The position numbers were made by a program, and so were the translations under genes. Of a stretch of DNA of 64,000 nt, positions 12,714 to 24,221 are shown piece after piece (positions within the stretch are counted from its first letter, which is position 1; each line of letters opens with the position of its first letter). The notes beneath the pieces were generated by a model. The model saw only the letters and a list, made by a program, of their open reading frames with translations, was not told the DNA's origin and searched no databases. Source of the stretch: Rostratula benghalensis (lineage: Eukaryota; Chordata; Aves; Charadriiformes; Rostratulidae); NCBI GenBank assembly GCA_013399305.1, contig VXAI01000115.1, positions 846,120-910,119 on the forward strand, read 5' to 3'.

Positions 12714-14222
12714 GATGGTTGGCTTTCTGGGCTGTGAGCACACATTGTCAGCTCATGTCCAGCTTTTCATCCACTGGTACCCTCAAGCTGTTCTTGTCAG
12801 GGCTGCTCTCAACCCCTTAATCCCCCAGTCTGTATTGGTATCACTAGTTGCCCTGAATCAGGTGCAAGACCTTGCACTTGGCTGTGTTGAACCTCATGAG
12901 GTTCACATGGGTCAACTTCTTCAGCTTGTCCAGGTCCCTCTGGATGGCATCCTGTCCCTCAGGTTTGTCAACAGGACCACTCATCTTGGTGGTGTCTACA
13001 AACTTGTTTAGAGTGCATTTGATCCCACTACCTATGTCAATGATTAAGATAGTGAAAAATACTTGTCCCAGTACAGATGTTTGAGGGACACCACTCATCA
13101 CCAATCTCCATCTGGATATTGAGGCATTGACCGCAGCCTGCTGGATATGTCCATCCAACCAATTCCTCATCCACTGAACAGTCCACCCATCAACTCCACC
13201 TCACTCCAATGCAGAAAGAAGGATATTGTGGGGGACCGTGTCCAAGGCCTTACACAAGGCAAGACAGATGGTATCCATAGCTATTCCCTTGTCCACTGAT
13301 GTAGTCACTCCATCGTGGAAGGCCACTACATTGGTCAGGCAGGACTTGGCCTTGGTGAAGCCATGCTGGCCATCTTGAATCACTCCCTGGTCCTCCATGT
13401 CCCTTAGCACAGCTTCTAGGAGGCTTTGTGGGCACAGAGGTGAGGCTGACAGGCTGGTAGTTCCCAATGTTTCCTGCTTTCAATTCTTTTTAAAAATGGC
13501 TGCAATCTTACCCTTTTTCCAGTTACTGGGGACTTCACCTGATTGCCACAACTTTTTAAATATCACGGAGAGTGGCTTAGCAACTACATCAGCCAATTCC
13601 CTCAGGACTTTGGGATGCATCTTGTCAGGTGCTGTAGACTTCTGTATGTTCAGGTTCCTCAGGTGGCCATCAACCTGATCTTCTTTTAGAGTGGGACGGA
13701 CTTTGCTCCCTTAGTCCCTGCCTTGCAACCCATTCACTTGAGAGGGAAGAGAGGCTGCCAATAAAGACTGAGGTAAAAAAATTGTTACGTACCTCAGCCT
13801 TCTCCTCATCCTTTGTTACCAGTCTTTCTCATCAGGGGTCACTCTTTCTTTAACCTTCCTGGAGAAGCTCTTACTATTCTTTGTGTCCCTTGCCAAGTTT
13901 AGCTCCATCTGCACCTTGGGCTTCCTGACCACATCCTTGCACAACCGGGCAGCATCCCTAGACTCTTCCCAGGGCACCTGTCCCTGCTTCCACTGCCTGT
14001 GCCTCTCTTTCTTGCCCTTCAGTTTGACCATCAGGTCTCAACTCAGCCATGATGGTTTCTTGACTTCCTTTCTTGGTTTCTTACACCTGGGGATCGAGAG
14101 CTCTTGCACTCTATGGAAAGCACTTTTAAAGACCTGACAGCTCTGTTTTGCTCCCAGAGGGCAGTTTCACAGGGGGTTCTATTGATGAGCTTCTTGAAGA
14201 GCTGGAATTATGCTTTCCTAAA
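12714..14222 (-). mobile_element. CR1 LINE ORF2 fragment, 1.5 kb, minus orientation
   Basis: This is the longest CR1 copy here. On the minus strand, from about 14222 downward, pieces of ORF2 are readable in order: the spacer between endonuclease and reverse transcriptase (RVQELSIPRC; LNLARD), the start of the reverse transcriptase (the reversed [12 protein letters not shown] region near 13600), [12 protein letters not shown] near 13360, the palm region near 13100 (GVPQTSVLGQVFF), and the NLMRFNTAKCKVLHL segment near 12870. Frames break repeatedly and the usual aspartate-rich FADDTK motif is degraded. Both the endonuclease and the last roughly 700 bases, including the 3' tail, are absent. It is inactive. 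Confidence 0.93.
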
Positions 14223-14898
14223 ATGTAGAATGCAGGGTCAGCTCAAAAGAAGCAGGGTTTGCTGAGGAGTCTTCCCTGTTTTCTTTGCAAACCTCAAAGC
14301 CACTTAACAGTGCTTGTTCACTTTGCCATCTAATAGAGAGAGAAACCTCAGTCAAGTTGCCCTAATGTTTATTTTATTTAAAGAATCAGAAACACAGTCA
14401 TTGTAGTTCATTTGTACTCATATCTGCCAACATCTCCTAAATCACGTTAACATTCATGTATAACAAAAACATTTTCTGAGCTGTGCAAAGTTCAAAGGAG
14501 TTGTTCAATTACTTGAACCCATTTCTAGAAGAGCAAACCTGGCATTTTACAAACTGAGGCCTCCAAAAGAAATCTTTTCTTCTCCCCTGCCCCCGCATTG
14601 TAGGAGATGCAGATGCCCCTTCCTCCTCCCTTCCCTGGTATGACAGGTAAAAATTAGACCACAGTATGAGTCGAACTTCTCTCAGTCCGGGACTTTCCAA
14701 ATGACACTGGCTCATTGGGTCATGTTTTCATATCACTGGGTTGTATTAAGTTCTGCACTTGTGCTCCTGGCATGGGAGTGATTTGTCCAAGAAGATTACT
14801 CAGTAACTCAAACTGTGATGATAAGCAATAAAGAGGGGCCAGAAACAGCTGTTATCAAAATAGAACTTCCCCCATCCCTCCACCTCCCCCCAATATTT
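14223..14898. other. intergenic DNA between CR1 and SH3RF3 end
   Basis: No gene or repeat is recognised. A further TTTATT-type poly(A) signal occurs near 14371-14382 on the minus strand and could extend SH3RF3 transcripts, but nothing else supports it. Confidence 0.5.
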
Positions 14899-14904
14899 TT
14901 TATT
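14899..14904 (-). terminator. candidate poly(A) signal AATAAA (distal)
   Basis: A perfect AATAAA on the minus strand about 2.6 kb after the stop. It is followed downstream by a G-rich tract (GGGGGGAGGTGG), the kind of sequence that often supports cleavage. This is the candidate I prefer for the main transcript end. Confidence 0.4.
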
Positions 14905-15244
14905 AAAGGAGGTATAACTGGAAGTGTTGTTGTCCATTAAAAAACCCCATCATCCTCCCTGCAAAACATATCTTAAAGCACTGATTTCATGACAAGACAT
15001 ATGCACGTTTTCCTTAATCTTCTCACACACCAACTTTTGTCCTGTTAGAGTTAAGCATGGAAAGGTGGAAATCTGGAATCATTTTAGATCTGGCTAAACA
15101 CAATAGGCAGCAAGCAAGCCGTCATCCTGTTCCGTTTTTCTGAGTATAGTAAATACACCCACGGAACAGAATTTTAAGAGAGCTTTAACCACTGTAACTT
15201 GTCAGAAAAAATCTCCTCATCTCTGACAGATCTAGCCCAGAATT

Positions 15245-15250
15245 TTTATT
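15245..15250 (-). terminator. candidate poly(A) signal AATAAA (middle)
   Basis: A perfect AATAAA on the minus strand about 2.2 kb after the stop. It lies within sequence that still looks like 3' UTR. Usage is uncertain. Confidence 0.25.
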
Positions 15251-16018
15251 GGAATTGATAACATGCATTTTGGCATTGCTGACTCGCTAACTGTGCGGTT
15301 ACTGTTTGAGGTGCAGTGACACCAGTTCTGATCTGGACCAAATAAGTGGGCAGATATGGCTCTAGTCTCAAGCAAGTCTTTCCAGAAGACATTTCTTCAG
15401 TCTCTTATTGGTTATAAAAAGGCAATTTCCTCTCAACAGTAACTAAATTTTTAGTGGCTGACTCATTACAGTCTGGAATACGAACAAATGCGGCAACGGT
15501 AAGTATAAAAAGAAACACCCTGAAAACGATGCCTCCCTGTTTGAAGGTGCTGTGCTTGGCCATGGACTGTGTTTCTGGAATCTGCTTGTTACATGTGACA
15601 GCAAGAAGAAACTTATTTTACAGAGAACGCAGTCACGGAGCTGAACTTAAATAGGAACGCTCACTTACATGGGTTTTGATATGTACTAGTATACACGGCT
15701 TGAATGAAAACAAAACTTACACCTTCACATATGAAATACTGGTAACGCAGTAATGATGTTCACCCACTGGGCCTCTTCCTTTTAATAAGATCATCTCCAG
15801 GTTACAGTGCCTCCGACAGGCTTTCAGACGACCACCACATGTGGGCTTTGGCCAACAGCCAGCCGCTGGCAGAGGCAAGGTACGGACACAGCCACAAAAG
15901 GCCTTTCATCACGCTTCATTCCTCAAGAGCCGATGTCTTTTTAAGTGCTCTCACAAACGTATTGTGGAATTTCTTCTCATTCTGCTTCATACGAGTAACC
16001 AGCTAAACTCCCTTTACA

Positions 16019-16024
16019 TTTATT
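16019..16024 (-). terminator. candidate poly(A) signal AATAAA (proximal)
   Basis: A perfect AATAAA on the minus strand, about 1.46 kb after the SH3RF3 stop codon. No strong GU-rich element is obvious just downstream. It would give a short 3' UTR form. Confidence 0.35.
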
Positions 16025-16820
16025 GCACCTTTAAGTCCCTGGTAGATGGAAGCTTATATTGCCTGATACGGTTTGTATTGTAGCTTGACCATGTTAAGAA
16101 ATCGAACAGTCTCCAGAACTGTACATTTCTACAATAAGAAATCACATTTTGATAACGCTAATTACAGCCGTCGCAGATCAGCTCTCGTCTCTGTGATGCA
16201 ACGACAGAGGAAAACTCCACGGTCCCTGCGTGTGCTAGAACCTGCAGTGTTCTTCTTATTGCCATGAAAAAGTCAATTAAAACGACTCCTCTGGGAATTA
16301 CTTCAAGTTCTGGAGTAATTATCACTCTCCAGACAGAATGCTGTGCTTCAGCGTGGGTCTTCAGCCACTCTAAATACGTAGGAGAGAGCGAGTGTGTGTG
16401 TGTGTGTTGCACAGACACACTCCCCTACATCTATTTATCGGTGACCAAGCAGCTTTTTCTCTTTTCCTCCACGAAGCACGAACAAGCAGTCTGATCTCCA
16501 TCTTCAGGTACGTTTCTAATTTCATACGTTGAACACAAATCTTGTTGCAGCCTCTCTGTTTTAACCAAATCATATCTTTAACAATTAAAAAAAATAGCAC
16601 CAGATGTATGAAAAAGAGGAAATGTCTGATCGAGTAGGAATATATATAAAGTAGAGCAATTCTTACAGTAAAAAGGTACGTCATACAAAAAAGCGATGGA
16701 AAGTGATGCCGAAGGACAAAAATCCATGCTGCATATAATAAGGGCAGAAGACAGGCAAAAGGGATTCTGCTCAAATAACCACAGTTTAATGGTGGAGCTG
16801 TACTTCCTCCAGGACCTCCC

Positions 16821-16837
16821 CGGCGGCGGCGGCGGCG
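16821..16837. repeat. short CGG trinucleotide run
   Basis: Five CGG units plus CG on the plus strand, within the probable SH3RF3 3' UTR. It is GC-rich against an AT-rich background. It is short and probably polymorphic. Confidence 0.7.
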
Positions 16838-17150
16838 CCGGGACACCGGTTGGTATGGGGCTCTGAGCACTAACACACTCACTGACAAACCTGCGCAGCA
16901 TATCTTTGAGGTATATAGAAAGCATGACATTAACGTTTTGAACTCCTCATTCTTGCTCTCACGACGATGCACCGATCGTTAGCTGGGGTTTTCTCCACCC
17001 TCCCCCTCCCTCAGGAAAAACAAAATCCCAGTTCAAGAGCTTCCTAGAACCCCCTCCTTGAACTCTCAAATCCATCTTGCATAGGCCAGTAATAAGAACA
17101 CTGCAGCTCTGACAAATAAGTTACAGCAATATAACAACTTTTTCCTCTTA

Positions 17151-17167
17151 TTTTTTTTTTTTTTTTT
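17151..17167. repeat. T17 homopolymer
   Basis: A run of 17 T on the plus strand, which is A17 in the SH3RF3 transcript, about 0.3 kb after the stop codon. It could cause internal oligo-dT priming in cDNA libraries. Confidence 0.9.
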
Positions 17168-17483
17168 AAAGATAACTTCTCTATAATTTACACAAAGGGT
17201 TAACAGCCGGAGTTTAGGTTACGTACAGTCCAGATGGGCGTCCTTTCAGTCTGTGATTCCAGGTGGAAGGCACTACTTCAACATACCACTGTATGCACTG
17301 CACGTGGTCTCAGGAGCACAGCGGGACACCGCGTCTCCAGAGCTGTAGACTGAAGGGCGTGGGGGGGAGTCTTTGGAAATAAAAATGGCAGTGGTTATCA
17401 GTCCAGTTTCCCTTTGCTGTCTCTTCTTGTGCTATGCAGTTTCCCCTGAAAGCTCCTCCAGTCGAGAGAGCAGCGAGCTGTCC

Positions 17484-17652
17484 TCAGAAGCTCTCGACAA
17501 AGCTCCCCGGGAAGAGGCCCGTCCTGCCATTCCTCTGCAATGTCCCTTTGTACCAGCCGTCCTCCCGTTTCTTGTGCACAAACACAATGTCACCTTCCTT
17601 CAGTTCGATCTCAGCCTCACTCTGTGGTGGGTATGGGACGACAACGCGGTAC
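17484..17652 (-). CDS. SH3RF3: SH3RF3 terminal coding exon: fourth SH3 domain and stop
   Basis: The last coding exon: one base completing Arg391, then 55 codons and TGA at 17484-17486. It is almost entirely the C-terminal SH3 domain (residues 392-446). Visible hallmarks are [10 protein letters not shown] at the first strand, the acidic [10 protein letters not shown] of the RT loop, EDGWYKG with Trp424, and TGLFPGSFV with the conserved Pro439. The protein ends VESF, the SH3RF3-type ending. The acceptor is TCTCCAAAG, a weaker tract with several purines, but the phase and the protein text leave no doubt. The PY after VVV (residues 397-398) reads SY in my memory of the human protein, a minor substitution. 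This SH3 binds proline-rich partners of the scaffold. The 3' UTR follows directly. Confidence 0.97.
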
Positions 17653-18865
17653 CTTTGGAGACAAAACCACAAAGATCTGGTCAGCCAGCAGCTGAGCCTG
17701 TGCCTGATGGGAGCAGCCAGGGACCACATGTCTGTCAGACTCTACCAGGCCAGATGTTTGACTGGTTTTCCACCGACTTGAGCCCCCACCTCCATGGATG
17801 CTCCCCTGGATGTGTTAGCAGGGAGGCTGGCTGTCAGGAAGGGAACCACCACCATCCCCGAATCCCACGGGCAGCACCTTAGTGGTTCCTCAGGGTGACA
17901 CCTGCAAGCTGCTATTGACTAGTGAGGTCCTTTCACCATTTCTGGTGCTGACCTGTAAAGCCAGACATAGAAGCCAGCCCTGCTTTCAGGTTCCTTTCCC
18001 CCAGTATGATGGGGAGATGTCTGGTCAGCTTGACTGGGGGCTTGATGGGGACCAACCAGACCATGAAAATGCGAAGGTATTGTCACATGCTGGGATTACT
18101 CATGGTGGTCCCTGCTCACAGTTGCATGCTGAGCATGGGACTTTCCTGCTTTCTCCTGGCACTGCCTCTGCTGTAATATGTCCCATTCAGCACTGCACCT
18201 GCTCCATCCAAAACCAGGGTTGGCAGTGCTCCTACCAATGCTTGTGATATAAGCAGAGGTTGGATAAAGCAGTTCACATTTTTCTTCTCATTATCTGTCT
18301 TGGGAGGGTACTTTGGATCCCTCAAACCTGGGGAAGGGAAGCTAAAACGAAGGGGTACCAAATAACTTCAGAAGCACCCTCCAAACCAAGAGGAATCCCC
18401 TGTCCTGAATCATTCACAGGACTCTCCAGGAACTTAGCTTTCAAGTGTCACTTCATTTTAATGAGGTAATGAAGGGTCTGATCCTGATGCAGCTGTTCTG
18501 CACTCACGTTGATCAGCAAGTATTCTCCAGAGAGCACACACTGGGCCCTTTTACATCGGTGCACTTGTGTGCAGAGCAGGGAATATATTTCTGCTGCACT
18601 GTTGGGGTTTTTTTGTTTGTTTTTTTTCTTCAGCACTTGTACTTTTACAGTCATCCGGCATTTGCTTAACAATGAATAGCTGTCTTGCTAATTGCAAAGT
18701 GATGAATATAGTAAGATGGTTAAAAGATGCCAATTGATTACTTAAAGCCCATCTCCTTGAGATTAATATTTCCATAACCACTGCATGGCCATTGATGACC
18801 CAGTCATGTTTTTTACAAGGTTTGTATTTATTTCAAATAATATCCTGTCCTCCAGGACTGCATTC

Positions 18866-19190
18866 ACAGAATCATAGAATCATAGAACAGGTAGAGTGGG
18901 AAAGGACCTTAAAGATCATTGAGTTCCAACCCCACTGCCATGGACAGGGACACCTCCCACTTTGGCAGGTTTCTCAAACCCCCATCCAGCCTGATCTTGA
19001 ACACTTCCAGGGGTGTAGCATCCACAGCTTCTCTGGGCAACCTGTTCCAGTGCCTCACCACCCTCACAGTAAAGAATTTCTTTCTGGTGTTTAGTCTAAA
19101 TCTCCCTTCTTCTGATTTAAAGCTGTTACCCCTTGTCCTGTCACTACACTTCCTGAGAAAGAGTCCCTCTCCAACCCTACGAGATGTGCG
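18866..19190 (-). mobile_element. CR1 LINE 3' end, minus orientation
   Basis: It starts at its 3' terminus with CAGAATCATAGAATCATAGA, the reverse of the tandem ATTCTATG tail that defines CR1. It then follows the standard CR1 3' region: CACTGCCATGGACAGGGACA, CTGGGCAACCTGTTCCAGTG, CTTGTCCTGTCACTAC. On the minus strand a 99-codon open frame includes the ORF2 end ([20 protein letters not shown], then WNRLPRE). The open frame at this level suggests a fairly young copy compared with others here, although it is strongly 5'-truncated. Confidence 0.97.
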
Positions 19191-21138
19191 CTGAAGCCTC
19201 TGAAGCACTCCCTGGAGTTATTCCCAGTGAGACGGTACCAAAGCAAAGGACTCTCCACTGTTAGTCACTAATTTTCTTTTCAGATGCTGCCCAGGTACCT
19301 AGTGACTGAGGTTCTGAAACTTAGGAACTCCACGCTGAAAATGCCAGCTTTGACTCTGTTTGGATGCCTCCACAGCCAATCATGCTGTTACTTGGAAAAG
19401 CCTGACTATGGCCTTTTTATCTTGACACAGCAACACAATCTTGCAGAAAATATATGTGTTCAAGTGCCATCAAAAATCTGCTGGTCTTCTCTGTCCCTCA
19501 GTCAATAAATATAGTTGTCGCTTCTTTCCTCTGTGGAAAAGCAAATAAAGGAGTTTGAAATGTGCTGCTGCTGGCTGCAGGAATATGGTCTATCACGCTA
19601 TCATCTGAAGAACTGCTACACTTATATTATGAAGCTTTGCCAATTACAGCCATTATGCAAATGAATGCACACATTATTTCAAACACTCCGCTGCAGTGTT
19701 GATTAATTAAATTATCAGAGTGGAACAATTGTAGCTAAGATGATGCCAAGTTTCAGATGTCACAACTCTATGCACAATCACAGAGCACTGGAGCTCTGGA
19801 CCAGGATCTCAAGAAACTTTGAGAAAGAAGAGGGTCGGACCTCAACAGCAGCTGGGTGGTGCAGAGGTACTTGCAAGTCACTTGGCAGTCACTCACTTGG
19901 CAGGTGAGGAAACAGAAACAGATAAAAAGGTAGTGCCTAGGGGTAGGGTTGCCTCAAAGATCCAGGTGGGACCACTAACACCTCATGTCATACCTAAGGC
20001 ATAGGGCCATCCTTTTAAAGCCAGGCTACGTTGTAGGAATGAGGAGCTGGTAGTCCCTAAATGGTTCACACAAGGAGAGAGGTGACCATGCTCAACAGGA
20101 ATGTGCCCATTGTCATAAAAGGGCATCTCAGCCTTTTTATCACACAGTATCTCCTTAGAGATTTAGAAAAATAAATCTCAGTTGCTGCATTAGCAGATTA
20201 AGAACTTTTTCCCATTTAAGGAAATCCCAAATGTTACAGTTTAAATTTAATTAACTGTGGTACCTTATAGGATAGCACCAAAGTGTTTTTGATAGAATAA
20301 CGAAATCTTAGATACGAAAGACCTTGCAAATTGGTTAAGAGAGATAGAAAAAGATGCTTGTGCTTGTTCCCTTGAGAGGCTTTTGAAGCTGGGCCTTGGA
20401 GAGACAGCGGGCAGCAGCACCGCACTGCTGCTGTGCCGCCCTTCCGGACCTCCAGGTGGCATCTCAGCCTAGTTTATCCCCTGGAACTGAATTGCAAATA
20501 CATATATTAGCCGTAAATTTTTGGCAGGAAAGATCGCTTCTCCCAGCCATCCTCCCTCACTCCCAAAAAGGCAGTCCTGTATACTTCTATTTATATCTCT
20601 CCTTTTCATTTCCCCTTTTGCCCCCTCTTTGAGAAACTACTATAAAACTGTAGGTTTTCTTACACCAAACTGCTTCCTGGCATTTTAGATGGATCTCAGA
20701 ATGATCTCAATTTTGTCTGCGTCACATTAAATTTCTAAATTGCAGTTTTTTAAAGATGCTAATTATCTGGGCAACAATTGTGATGACAAGTGTGGCAACC
20801 ACCTCTGCCTAGTATTAACAATGTTTGGTATTTTCTGTTGTAAATTGTACTTTCAGATAGTCGTAATTCTGCCAAACGTTAACCATTTTGGCCCCAAATC
20901 TCCAGCAGTTGACTGTGTGAGGCTGAGTGTCCCATATTCAGCCCAAAAGATCTCATCCCCTCCAGGAAAAACAAGAGGGTTTTTGCAGTACCAGCAGGAC
21001 CCCGGTGAGGGCTTTCACAAGCTTCTCTCAGGCATCGCTGGTCTGTCAAAGATGGTGTTCCTAGAAAATCCCCTGTTCTTGGCCGGGTTAAAGGGGTTCA
21101 AACCACCCTGAAATGGTACATGCTTAGTAGAGGCTTGT

Positions 21139-21577
21139 ATGCAGGGCTACAAAGACAACTAGGGGACTAGAACATCTCTTGTACAAGGAAAGGCTGAGGG
21201 ACTTGGGTCTTTTTTTGTCTGGAGAAGAGAAGACTAAACGGGATCTGATCAGTGCCTATAAATACTTAAAAGGTGAGTGTCAAGAGGAAGGCACCAGTCT
21301 TTTTTCAGTGGTGCCCATTGACAGGACAAGAGATAATGGGCACAAACTTGAACGTAAGAAGTTCCACCTAAACATGAGGAAGAACTTACTTATTTTGAGG
21401 GTGACAGAGCACTGGAACAGGCCTATCCAGAGAGGTGGTGGAGTCTCTGTCTCTGGAGACATTCAAAACTCGCCTGGACAAATTTCTATGCGACCTGCTT
21501 TGACAGGGGGTTTGACTAGATCTCCAGAGGTTCCTTCAAACCCCATATCATCCTGTGATTCTGTGATATTAGCACTG
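21139..21577 (+). mobile_element. CR1 LINE 3' end, plus orientation
   Basis: This is sense-strand CR1 ending in CTGTGATTCTGTGATA. An open frame of 146 codons from 21179 reads as ORF2 C-terminus (ERLRDLGLF; KFHLNMRKN; RVTEHWNRP). It is 5'-truncated. It is of the same subfamily style as the pair at 7.2-8.7 kb but retains the 3' end. It sits in the last SH3RF3 intron, antisense to the gene. Confidence 0.95.
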
Positions 21578-21839
21578 AAGGTAAAAATCTCTGATGATTC
21601 ATGCTCTAAGAAGTCCTAGCTCTGCAGCATCTCAGAGGTTGCATCTCCCTTCCTTTCTTAGCAATGGGCTCCTCTCCTATTTTTCTCTTGGGGCACAGAC
21701 TTGATGTTAGACTTCTCCACTGCCGGTTGCTGTGGGAACCCTGGGTTGGGCACTTCATCCCCAGGATGCGCAGTGGCTTGGGGAGGGTCTTTGCTGCCCA
21801 AGACAAAATAAATTAAAAGATGCTGCAAGTAGTATCAGC

Positions 21840-22049
21840 ATGAACAGGGGGTGGGGTTTGCACGGGCAGTGCTGCCTCATGGAGTTGGAGAGCAGGGTAG
21901 GGTGAAGGAGAGGGTGGAGGGAGAGAGCAGCTGATAGGAGAAGAACTGGGAGGTAAGGGAGAAATGGGACCCTGATGAAAACTGGAAGCCCTGACAGAAG
22001 GTGTGGGTATGGCTGCTGAGAAGGGGGAAGAGGAGAGGAGGGGGACAGG
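21840..22049. repeat. purine-rich (GGA/GGG) tract next to the gap
   Basis: The plus strand is dominated by G and A with many GGG and GGAG blocks, becoming nearly pure purine at 22021-22049. Such tracts can form G-quadruplex or triplex structures and often stall sequencing, which probably explains the adjacent gap (inference). Confidence 0.6.
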
Positions 22050-22109
22050 NNNNNNNNNNNNNNNNNNNNNNNNNNNNNNNNNNNNNNNNNNNNNNNNNNN
22101 NNNNNNNNN
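22050..22109. other. assembly gap, 60 N
   Basis: Sixty consecutive N bases inside the last SH3RF3 intron. The real length of the missing sequence is unknown. No exon is missing from the protein as a result, because the flanking exons join in phase. Confidence 1.
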
Positions 22110-24168
22110 TGGGACATGATATCCTGCAAGGCAGGAGACTGCATAGGTAGAGGCTGCTACTGGGACTGAAGAGGGGATAGAAACTCTGGCAACAATGATC
22201 TCCCTAAGAGCCAGGAAAGGTCCATCATCCCTGTCCTCTGCTGTCAGCAAAGACCTGGGAATCCCACTGTCCCACATCTCCACAGTACTCATCCTTGCAG
22301 TCAAAAGAAACACCTCTCCTTCTCCCGCCCAGATCTAACTTCGCAACCGCCGCTGACATCTGCAGGACCCATAACCTTAAATAGGTGTTACATGATGGAA
22401 GTTTTGAGTTTGTTTCCTTTAAAAGAGCAAAATAACTAAAAATGCCATGTACGTAGATGCATAAAGACATCCACTACCTTAACAGAACAGGAATGATTCA
22501 CACCCATGAATCTGATACAGGCAACTAAAATTGTCCATGACTTCACTTTTGCTTGTGTGCAATATAGTCTTGGATTACACGATTGCATACCATTTTTCCC
22601 ATAGGATGCCTGCCTCATTGAGTGCACAAAATGTCTTGCTCTAGAGATGAGTCAAGGCTCTGACATGGAAGAGTTGCGCGGCTGCCAAAGCCACCCCATT
22701 TTTCACAGAAGTTGGAGGATATCTAGTGAGTGACCACACCTAAACTCAATGAGTAGTGCAGGTGGGGGGAAAGTGGCTTCTCTAGCTCCTCCAGCTGTAA
22801 AGCCTCGTGCCACACTTTCCACAGACTCATCTCACGCACCCTAGTTGTGTAGGAATCAGTTGTCTGGTCTAAATTACTCATGAAGGCTCTCTGGCAGCAT
22901 GCACAGTCAGGCATTGAAGAGTATTGATCAGAACTGATTAGTAATTAAGGGCTGAGCTTAGGCCTGGAAACTGAGGGAAAAAAACCCCCACAATACTGAG
23001 TACCTGCTCAATGAATAAAGTTGTACATCCAGGACACTGATGAAAGTAGAGGAACTTAAGAAACAGGTGTACAATGAAGGAAATTAGATCTGCAGGGTTA
23101 ATCTCCAGTCCAATCCCATTTATAGTGCCTGGGTCTGGATGTTTAATGCAGGTTACTGTTTATCAAAGTATCATGCACTCAAGACAGGTTTCAGGAGTCT
23201 GGACCTGTGTCTAGCTGTTTGTGTGTTTGGGATAAACAGTTAGTTTTGTGTGGTATGTTTAATTGGTGAAAATTGGCATCTGGCCTGTTAAACCATTGCT
23301 CTTGCTTATTGGTGGAGCTCTATTTCTCCATCCTTTTACTGGCAATCTGCAGAGACCTGGAACATGCCTCTACACAGTACAACCCAGAACCTGCTTCACC
23401 ATATTATGGTGTCTGAATCAGCAGCCTTAGAAGAACAAATCTCAATTGGAGCTTTTACTCTTCTGCTGGAAATATTGCAGGACTCTGCTTCTGAGATGGT
23501 TAATTCTAGTTTCTCAGTCCTAAGGCAGTTATCCCTAGTCAGAGAAGCACTTAACCATGTGCATACAAGTCACTGTTCAGTCAGAACCTACTCCTGTAGT
23601 CATTTCTCTAGTATCACTTTCCAGGAAAGAAAAAAAAAGTCCTTCCTCTGCTTTCCTTTTTGGCAAAGAAGATATACATGCACAGCAAAATTGAAGTCAA
23701 TGGGCGTTAAGCACATGCTTGAATACTTCCTTGAATTGGGTGCTCAATTTCTAACGTGGCAGTGATTTGTAGAAAGGATACATGGAAACACGGAGGGGTC
23801 TGTTTTAAAGGTCAAACTCCCTGCTCCCATCTTATTCTGCAGCACTTCTCTGCTCACAGCTTGCTTGAAGGCTCCACAAGAACCAGGGATATACACAGCA
23901 CTGATATACCAGTCGTGACAGGAAGGCTGGATGCGACCGCTTTACCAGAATGTAACAGGGCAGAATTAGTGCCAGTTGCTATAAAAGAGTCAACAATGCA
24001 TGACATGTTTTACTCAGGTTTGCATCTGGGAACAGTGCCAGGCAGCGAGGGGAACATGACTCACCCGCACACACATGCACGCTCAGCTCTCCTGTTTTGC
24101 TCAACGTAGAGTCACAGCTTCTTGAAGGGGGTGGCAAGCCAAGTATTTCGCTTTGGGGCTGCTAGGCA

Positions 24169-24173
<5 letters not shown>

Positions 24174-24218
<45 letters not shown>
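24174..24218. repeat. (CA)22 microsatellite
   Basis: Uninterrupted CA dinucleotides, about 22 units, in the last SH3RF3 intron. The length and purity suggest it is polymorphic. Confidence 0.98.

Positions 24219-24221
<3 letters not shown>

Larger units (their letters stand above)
14899..17483 (-). other. SH3RF3: probable SH3RF3 3' UTR
   Basis: The sequence after the TGA stop contains no repeat element and is unusually rich in CpG from about 15.1 kb to the stop, unlike the intergenic DNA beyond. Candidate poly(A) signals on the minus strand are AATAAA at 16019-16024, ATTAAA at 15781-15786, AATAAA at 15245-15250 and AATAAA at 14899-14904. The last has a G-rich downstream stretch. I place the end at the last one because the CpG-rich character fades near it and a CR1 begins soon after. 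The true end could be any of these, and several may be used. Included are a T17/A17 run at 17151-17167 and a short CGG run at 16821-16837. A 200-codon open frame at 16370-16972 lies within it and is most likely non-coding. Confidence 0.45.

Noticed and set aside
11948..12743. Cluster of overlapping 80-156 codon ORFs on both strands near 12-12.7 kb
   Set aside because: Mutually overlapping on opposite strands, no recognisable domains, GC-richer DNA favours chance open frames.
12844..13170. 108-codon minus-strand frame as a host gene
   Set aside because: It reads as the palm and following region of CR1 ORF2, with degraded catalytic motif.
17484..17729. 81-codon ORF starting at an upstream ATG as an independent small SH3 protein
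   Set aside because: The part before 17652 is intron; the acceptor and phase join it to the preceding SH3RF3 exon.
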